Source: Sindora glabra (lineage: Eukaryota > Streptophyta > Magnoliopsida > Fabales > Fabaceae). From it: a stretch of 64,000 nt of DNA. Below are positions 57,701 to 64,000 of the stretch, piece by piece. The notes beneath the pieces were generated by a model, which was given only the letters and a program-made list of their open reading frames with translations, did no database searches and was not told the origin of the DNA. The position numbers were made by a program, and so were the translations under genes. The first letter of the stretch is position 1, and each line of letters opens with the position of its first letter. The DNA lies in contig CM035230.1 of NCBI GenBank assembly GCA_020226215.1, positions 2,999,501 to 3,063,500 on the forward strand, read 5' to 3'.

Positions 57701-58589
57701 AAAAAATGAGGATCATTACCTTTTCATAGCTGTACGTTGATGGTTTGTTGGTGATCTTCCCGACTACAATGCATGACAGCTAAAACAGGTTATTCAAGCA
57801 AGGTTTGGCTGTGCTTTCGCCATGGGAGTATTAGACTATAGCTCACAAAACATGTATACCTCATCCCGGCGCTCGAGATAAAATCCTTATTGGACACATA
57901 TAGAACTAAGTAGAAATTAGTCTAGTCCTTGATAATGTTGAAATGGGCATGCTATATATTATTCTTAGATGAGAAACCAAAGCATAATGTGAGTCATTAA
58001 TTTCAATCATAGTTTTTAGTGCCTCATTATTGAAAATGACTCGGTTACCACTAGGAAAATTATAATCTAAAGCTGATTAATTTGCAAGAGAAAAAAATAG
58101 AGCAAAGAATTACCCAAATTCAAAGTTTGGATCTAAGACTGTATACCATGCAAGGGCAAAAATAAAAAAAATTAAAAAAAAAAAGCAAGGACTTGAAGCA
58201 AAACCCATTTCTTTATGGCATCATTTGTTTCCAAAGTGAATATCTTTCGTGGGCTAAACTCCTGATGTTGCCCTTTCTTTAAAGGGTTAGAAGAAGTTTC
58301 CGAAGCAAATGTAGTATTACTACAACAGAACTGAGGAGCGCGCAAGGATGGGAAGTAGGAACTGAGCCGCGCGTCCCATCCACTTACTCCATCAATCTAA
58401 GCAAGTAATTAGCATCAATACAAGCATGATAATATGACAAGCTCCAACACCGTAAGAACACCGCAGACATGTATCAGAACAAGCACTCGATGCTGTAGCC
58501 TCATCAATAGAAATAGTAAATAAAGATTTACAAACAGACCGAAACAAAAAAAAAATATATATTTGAACTAAATACATATGAATTATTCA
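57701..58589. other. Intergenic sequence, no gene recognised
   Basis: The region is less AT-rich than the transposon DNA. It contains CpG-bearing stretches near 57770-57890 and 58330-58400, including an 8-bp inverted pair GGATGGGA/TCCCATCC. No protein motif was recognised in the short frames. It may be low-copy intergenic DNA or a gene exon I cannot identify. Confidence 0.4.
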
Positions 58590-58730
58590 TCTTTCGTGCA
58601 CCAATTGCACTAATGCACCATTAAAATAAAGGGGCTAGATTTATTCATTTGTACTGAGCTACATAGATGAATAAATATAAATCCTTTATTTTGATGGTGG
58701 ACCAATGCAACTAGTACACTATAAACACTT
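58590..58730. mobile_element. Small foldback/MITE-like element
   Basis: Two arms form an imperfect inverted repeat. The left arm includes GTGCACCAATTGCACTAATG and TTAAAATAAAGG...TTTATTCAT. The right arm, complemented, reads GTGTACTAGTTGCATTGGTC and TCAAAATAAAGG...TTTATTCAT. Arms are about 50-60 bp and the spacer about 25 bp. There is no coding capacity. Superfamily and target duplication are unclear. Confidence 0.6.
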
Positions 58731-60299
58731 TCCCTTTTTCAAAACAAGTTTATTATAACAATAGATCATTTCCATCCTTTATTTTCTGAGAGGGTTTGAA
58801 AATAACTGAGAAGTAATTCAAAACAACATAAGATGCAAAACTCGGAACAACTTAGCATCCGTGATTAAAATCCTTAGGACATAAATTAAATTGATAAATA
58901 AATAAATAAAATAAAATTAATATTTTATGCCATTCTCATAATTATGAATTATTTAAATAGAATTTGAGAATGAGTTGACAGTAGTGGATATATACATTCA
59001 AGAAAATAAGAGAATCCAAAAATTCAAATTGAAAAAATTATGCTGATAACATATTATAAAAATAAAACAAGAATTATAGATAGAGAAATTTCACTTATTT
59101 CTACATATATAAAATTCTTCATATGTATGTATACACGCACCCCCAAGATACTAACCAATATTGATAACTATTATTAGATTTATCAATTGATAAATATTAC
59201 TAATTGATACTTATATAATTTTAATTATAATAATTAATAAATAAATTAAAAACATTTTATATACTTACACATAAATAAAATTTATAACAATTTTATGTTT
59301 TTGTAAATTTATAATTTTAACTATTAATATTATTTAAAATTATATTAAAAGCAAATTTAAGGGAATTTAGAAAGAATTAATATATTGTTTCTGTATTCTT
59401 AAAAATTAAAATTTTCAATTAATTTTAGTTCAAATTTTAGATTTTAAATTGATAAAAAATCTTAGCCATTGAAGTCATCATAATATTTAATTTTATTTTC
59501 ATATATTTTACCACCTGAAATCTTCTAATACTTCTATTAATAGATTATAGATTATGGATACTAATTTTACATTCCAGTTCTAAAACTACAACTAAAGTAT
59601 AGATTTCTCCCTTCCATCCAGATTTGGAAAATTTTGGTTTGGGTCCCACAAGCATTCGGTTCAGGTAGACCCAACGCTACCCAAACCCATCTCGTATGCT
59701 TCCCTACTTGTGATGCACTCAAAGATTCCTCTTTGAGAGGGACAGACTATGCACCATTAGATTCAATAGTCCGGATTTATAAGTTTGTGTAATACTGCAT
59801 AAATTAAATGAAATCTCACGATTTTAATTCATTCACCGGTGTATTGCAAGGTAGCACGTCTTAATTTTTACCTTCCACTCTGAACAACGAAGGGAAGAAT
59901 CACCAGAAGGGACTGCCAGAGGTCTCCCTTGCTACATATATCAAAGGGATCAACCAGAGACAGAAATTTCTCAGTATCCAAACTTACTAGTTGTTTTATC
60001 TATTTGTTTCCACTTCTGGAATCAAGAGACTTACCATTTAGGCCAACAGCAATCTACCATTATTCCACTAAACTAAGCTAAATTGCTTAAAATATAAATA
60101 CACGTATATATATTGAATATAAAGCGGCGTCACAATTCATGTTATTATGAGTCGCATAGACAACAAACTTAACATAGTGACTAACATCCATCGCTTGTAA
60201 GAGTTTGGTTTAACACACTGAATGCTTCCAACGAGCCAAGAAGTGAAGCGCACAGGCCATCGTGGCTCTATTTATTCCTAGCACTCCCCTCCCATCCTG
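58731..60299. other. Intergenic sequence 3' of AKR2
   Basis: The part to about 59600 is very AT-rich. From 59600 to 60250 it is more mixed (for example GGTCCCACAAGCATTCGGTT near 59643). No protein motif or RNA gene was recognised. The right part may contain the AKR2 3' untranslated region and polyadenylation site, which I cannot place. Confidence 0.45.
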
Positions 60300-60336
60300 C
60301 CAACAACCCCCCCCCCCCCCCCCCGGGGGGTGTTGG
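60300..60336. repeat. C18G6 homopolymer hairpin in AKR2 3' UTR
   Basis: Eighteen C (60307-60324) are followed by six G (60325-60330), framed by CCAACAA and TGTTGG. On the mRNA strand this is a run of 18 G about 25 bases after the stop codon, able to form a hairpin with the C6 run or a G-quadruplex. It could also be an unstable or mis-assembled homopolymer. Confidence 0.9.
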
Positions 60337-60355
60337 TTACACCATGCAATATTGC

Positions 60356-60455
60356 TTACAGGAAGGCATCTTTCTCAAGCAGCTTTAAGACCTCATTTTG
60401 ATTGTTTAGCTTTGCAACATCTATGGGAGTTTTCCCGTCCATGTTCTGGAGAGTA
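60356..60455 (-). other. AKR2: AKR2 terminal exon (100 bp incl. stop)
   Basis: The acceptor is CGTTTGCAG and the first base completes the split Val codon. The exon encodes TLQNMDGKTPIDVAKLNNQN, EVLKLLEKDAFL and TAA. A plus-strand frame at 60262-60501 overlaps it and is a shadow. Confidence 0.95.
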
Positions 60456-62395
60456 CTGCAAACGAACAGAGAAGAGAACAAGAAAAATAAACAGGATATA
60501 ATCAAACCCGTTTAAAGCACAAGTCAACAAATACAAATAGAAAGCAACTTCCTTCTAATTCACGGGTGTATATGGAAATCTACTTACACTGCAGCACCAT
60601 TTTCAAGGAGAAGGGCCACACATTCCTTACGGCCATAACCAGCTGCATAATGAAGAGCTGTGTTATTGTTCTTATCCAAAGCATCCACCTTCGCTCCAGC
60701 TTCAAGGAGGACCTGCGCACATTTTACCTGAAACCATAGAAGGTCTACCTCCTCAGACGGAAATGCAACATAAAGAATCGGGGCAAAAGAGAGAGTATCC
60801 TAATTAGATCTACATTAAATAAATCATGAGAAAAAAAAAATACACTTATACACAAAGTTTGACTTCTTGGTAAATCCACGAATTACGCACACAATAACTG
60901 GCTGTTAATATTAACCCTAAACTAGCACACATTGTACATACTAAGTTAAAAATTTTATTTCTTATCCTGTAAGGCATGAGGTTTATCAGTTCCGATCTTT
61001 TCTCCAAACCTGGATTGTAAAACTCATTTTGGCCAAGAAATAGGACATTCAATGTGTGCATTTTGTGCCAGTAAGAGAAGAAATACGACCCTTCAATGAA
61101 GTATGAATAACCCATGCTGGTTCAATATTAAAAGTAATAGCCAATTAAATTACTTTTGGCCAGACTTCGGGGGATAATTTGTAGAAGTACAAGGGTGTAA
61201 TTTGCAGGCTTTCAAAGTTTGAGGCAATTTATCACTCATTAAAACACCAAGGACTAGAAGTGTATTTTTCCCTAAATTAAAACCTGACAACCACATTGAA
61301 TTCATGTACACCTAAGGATATCCTACTCCAGGAATTGATCCGATGGCAACAAGAAGCAATCAGCAGCTGGTTCCTTTTACCTTAAGAACAAATTAATTGC
61401 TGGAAATATGAATCTAATACAGAATCACTATCCTCCTAAATAAATACATGAAAAGAGTACAACAAACCTTGCAAGCTCAGTAAGGCTTTCAAATAATTGC
61501 ATATTTAAATTTGAACAAACACAGACCACGAGAAAATATTTTCTGTGGTCTGCTAATCACCAGCATATAATTACTATCAATCCTAAACAAGTCTACTGTC
61601 CAAACAAAAAACTAGAAGGATCTTTCATATTTTCATGAGTATCAGGTAGGAGAAATAGCATTCTGTGAAGTACATGAGACTGGACATAAGATTGCAAGGA
61701 AACCACAACAGAAGGGCAAGGGTCCAAATCCCACAATCCAAATTAGAAGAGAACTAGAATAATTCATGCGAGGGCATAAGCATATATAATCCAAAGACCT
61801 CTATCACATAGTTTCCCAAAAAAATATGGAAAAGATGAGAAATCTTCCAATGCAAAGAGAAGACCTTTCTCACTCTTGTATCCTGATCCTACTTCTTTGA
61901 ATCCACAACACAAAAAGGACATGAATAACGGTAGGATATGATTTCATATAAAACTTCCCACACAACATAGTGAAAAGATTTCATAATTAATAACATCATC
62001 AGCTTTTAATTTCCTTGTGTCCAATATATTTTTCCTATTCCACTTGCATTGTTCTTATGTTTTCTTCCCCAAAAAGCAAATACTTACTGCTAATTTCATT
62101 ATAATTTGATGAGTGCTGATACTATAAGATATTCAATGCTCCACCATATATCAGGTGAAGAATAACATTGACTCCAAGTCTGCCACCCATTGTAGTGCTA
62201 ATAGTCCATCACTCAAGATAAATAAAATAACCATATTTCTTCGAGAGGTACAAGCATGTAGACAGAGAAGCTGAGAAAGGATGTATTCCAAAATCACCAT
62301 ACCTCTCCATACCCGCAAGCAAAATGCAAAGCCGTCCTTCCCTCTGAATCTTCTTCATCCTTGTCAGCAGCAGAGGCTAGAGCATTTTTCAAACC
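60356..62395 (-). CDS. AKR2: AKR2-type ankyrin repeat protein, C-terminal 110 residues
   Basis: Three exons (62395-62303, 60727-60588, 60455-60356) join to encode the C-terminal ankyrin domain. Key stretches are GLKNALASAADKDEEDSEGR, TALHFACGYGE, KCAQVLLEAGAKVDALDKN, TALHYAAGYGRKECVALLLE and DGKTPIDVAKLNNQNEV, ending LLEKDAFL and a TAA stop. This matches plant AKR2, a cytosolic factor that binds chloroplast outer-envelope proteins and guides them to the plastid; its ankyrin repeats are reported to bind lipids. The family is about 340 residues, so the N-terminal two thirds lie beyond the right edge. Phases agree at both joins (0, then 2) and all splice sites are GT-AG. Intron lengths are 1575 and 132 bp. 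The reading is intact, so this is probably a working gene. Confidence 0.93.
60588..60727 (-). other. AKR2: AKR2 penultimate exon (140 bp)
   Basis: The acceptor is TTTCAG and the exon reads GTAAAATGTGCGCAGGTCCT. The donor GTAAGT follows GCTGCAGT. It carries 46 codons plus two bases and encodes the middle of the ankyrin domain, with two repeat hallmarks (TALHYAAGYG and the preceding helix). Confidence 0.93.
62303..62395 (-). other. AKR2: AKR2 exon, antepenultimate region (31 codons)
   Basis: The exon begins GGTTTGAAAAATGCT after a TTTCAG-type acceptor (62396-62398) and ends GGGTATGGAGAG before donor GTATGG. It starts in phase 0 and encodes the start of the ankyrin domain. The frame extends upstream into the intron (to 62479), but no initiation is implied. 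Confidence 0.9.
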
Positions 62396-63667
62396 CTGAA
62401 AGAGAGAAAAAAAATTTTCCTCAAATGATACTGAGAAATGATACCTACAATGGATGAATGCAATGCTACAAACAATCAAACAAGTAGACCAAGTAAATCA
62501 GAGGCACAAAATGTTTTCTCCTCCTCCAAAATGATGTTTCAAACTTCCCTAGATATAAGAATAATTTCCCAAGTTTCATACTTTGCTGTAATCATTGTAA
62601 AGTAAACCTAAGTAGGCATCCATCTTGTTGAGATCATAGTTACCAGAAACATTCAACTTGCCAACAAAACGTACCATACGCAATATGTTTTCATCTCAAA
62701 ACATAAAGGAACACGATCCAAACATCAGCTCTTGCCAACTCATAACTAACCAGTCATTTTCAGAACTCTCCCATTTTCACACCTCTGCTCTTTAATCAAT
62801 GAAAGATTAATGCCATAGATATAAGGAAAACACCATACATTGACTCTAGAAAAGTGTCAGCAGAGAAACTTTGTTAGAGGAAAAGTAAAGTCTGAGTCTG
62901 AAATCCAGAGCAAGGCGTAAGTTTCCTAGGAGAAACTCTTGAACTAGAGATGAAGAGTATAAAGTAGAAGTCGATAAGAAGGACAAAGCTTTAAACTGCT
63001 CATAGGACTCTGGACGCAAATAAAAAGTTCCTGAAAAGGGACAATAAATTTTTTCTTATGGAAAATACAGCAGCAATTAATACGTTTTTGACCTTTTTTC
63101 CCTCATGAAAAATGCAATGTCATTTAACTCTTTAGCCTCTACAGCTTACAGATGACGCAGACGGTTGATTATCTATTTCTAAAAATTGTTTTGACAAGAA
63201 TCTTGTTAAAAATTAAATAATTTTTTAATACATTTATCTCTCACCCATTAATGAATAATTATTTGGTCCATATTAATCAACTCTCTCCACTTTTAAAATT
63301 TCTATCTACTAGCCAATAATTTTTACTCTCTAAATCTTTCTTATCTATTAACTAATTATTTCTGCTCTTTAAAAATCAAAACTCCTTTTTGTAACAAGTT
63401 AACAACTATCTTCCCCTCAATGTATTTATTTACTATTTTTCTATAATTTAAACTAATATATATTATATTAAGAAAGAAATGAAAAAAATTCAAAATTATT
63501 AGAAAATGTCTCATTTCGATGTGTTGAGTGTTTTATATCATATTTTAAGATATCCAAAGTTCAAATAAAAAGCAACAAACAAATATATTTTTATTACTAG
63601 AACATAAATTTATAAAAAAAAAAAAAGAGTAAATGTACCCATTAATGTATTTATGTACACTTGAAAT
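62396..63667 (-). other. AKR2 intron sequence upstream of the 62395 exon
   Basis: No further exon was found to the right of 62395; the expected preceding AKR2 residues (HxTASxGDxE-like) are not visible. The sequence is ordinary intronic DNA, AT-rich toward 63200-63660. It runs into a copia LTR, so the intron extends past the window edge or is lengthened by that insertion. Confidence 0.6.
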
Positions 63668-63861
63668 TGTTGGAATGAATAGCTTAAGAAAATTATCTCA
63701 ACCTTGGTTCTTTATATAGCAAAATTACAATCAATACATTTTAATGCTAGAGAATAAAATCCCTAGAATTATGCCTAAACATTTCCTCATTTATTCTAAT
63801 TACTAAGTAATTACAACATAGTCAACTAATACATATCAATCACATTTATTACTATTTAACA
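63668..63861 (-). repeat. Ty1/copia LTR (194 bp), 3' copy
   Basis: On the minus strand it begins TGTTAAATAGTAATAAATG right after a purine tract GGGGGAG and ends CATTCCAACA (inverted TGTT/AACA). A TATA box TATATAAA lies at 63711-63718. It follows the pol stop by seven bases. The far LTR is outside the window. Confidence 0.9.
63711..63718 (-). promoter_or_regulatory. TATA box of copia LTR
   Basis: On the minus strand the sequence reads GCTATATAAAGAACC, a strong plant-type TATA box near the middle of the LTR. It points away from the element, toward the AKR2 exons (same strand). Confidence 0.65.
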
Positions 63862-63868
63862 CTCCCCC

Positions 63869-64000
63869 TCAAGGTGGAGCATATATATCATATGCACCAA
63901 GCTTGTCACATATGTAGCTTATTCTTGGGCCTCGTAGAGACTTTGTGAGCATATCGGCCACTTGGTCATTCGAGTTCACAAAATTTGTGATAATTTCCTT
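63869..64000 (-). CDS. Ty1/copia pol C-terminus (RNase H end), partial
   Basis: An open frame runs from the window edge to a TGA stop: KEIITNFVNSNDQVADMLTK, then SLRGPRISYICDKL and GAYDIYAPP. This is the C-terminal end of plant copia RNase H and tail. No stop or frameshift is visible in the 43 codons seen, so the element may be recent. It sits on the same strand as AKR2, apparently within its intron. A polypurine tract follows and overlaps the LTR start. Confidence 0.9.
   Translation of the reverse strand, partial: KEIITNFVNSNDQVADMLTKSLRGPRISYICDKLGAYDIYAPP

Noticed and set aside
58392..58577. 61-codon minus-strand frame with several cysteines
   Set aside because: Short, with no recognised domain and no nearby exon or splice pattern; not enough to call a gene.
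60262..60501. Plus-strand frame with a proline run
   Set aside because: It is antisense to the AKR2 last exon and the C18 tract; the minus-strand exon is clearly the coding one.
60846..61115. 89-codon minus-strand frame inside AKR2
   Set aside because: It falls in the 1575-bp intron between two well-supported exons and shows no similarity to AKR2.

Overview
The window is nuclear DNA of a flowering plant, most likely a eudicot. It is very AT-rich and almost entirely made of broken LTR retrotransposons. The only host gene is at the far right end: the last three exons of an ankyrin-repeat protein whose C-terminus (ending LLEKDAFL) matches plant AKR2. I could not fix the species from sequence alone.

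Layout. Positions 1-735 hold a reverse-transcriptase scrap. About 740-3591 is a decayed Ty1/copia element (LTR, primer-binding site, protease and integrase remnants) cut off by a Ty3/gypsy LTR at 3592. From 3592 to 54139 lies a nest of Ty3/gypsy elements. N1 (minus strand) is split by a canonical-order element, G1 (plus, 5499-18362). N2 and N3 (plus) form an LTR-internal-LTR-internal-LTR chain from 20480 to 44881, followed by one more internal scrap. N4 (minus) runs from 54139 back to about 46062. Two large non-coding units with TG...CA ends are inserted in these. Family A has four copies of about 2.9-3.6 kb. Family B has three complete copies of about 2.5-2.65 kb and one truncated copy. Most have 5-bp target-site duplications and none has an internal region, so I read them as giant solo LTRs. 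A 495-bp hAT-type MITE sits inside one family A copy. From 54140 to about 57.5 kb are a minus-strand copia 5' end and a gag remnant with a zinc knuckle. About 57.7-60.3 kb is intergenic with a small foldback element. The AKR2 3' end occupies 60356-62395 (minus). Its next upstream intron carries the 3' end of another Ty1/copia element (63668-64000).

The most interesting signal is that N1-N4 are not simply decayed copies of G1. They share a rearranged pol: a protease-side linker, the C-terminal end of RNase H, the integrase zinc-binding domain, then reverse transcriptase, then the integrase C-terminal region. The integrase catalytic core and most of RNase H are not seen. The integrase-to-RT junction is visible in five places on both strands, which suggests a non-autonomous gypsy family that multiplied after rearrangement. 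N1 and N2 also share an insert of about 185 bp in the RT catalytic loop, and N3 retains a shortened form.

No intact transposon gene is present. Nearly all element ORFs have stops and frameshifts, and several catalytic residues are lost. No rRNA, tRNA gene, CRISPR array or prokaryotic feature was seen. Positions and domain names come from reading the sequence; family names are from recalled motifs, not database searches.
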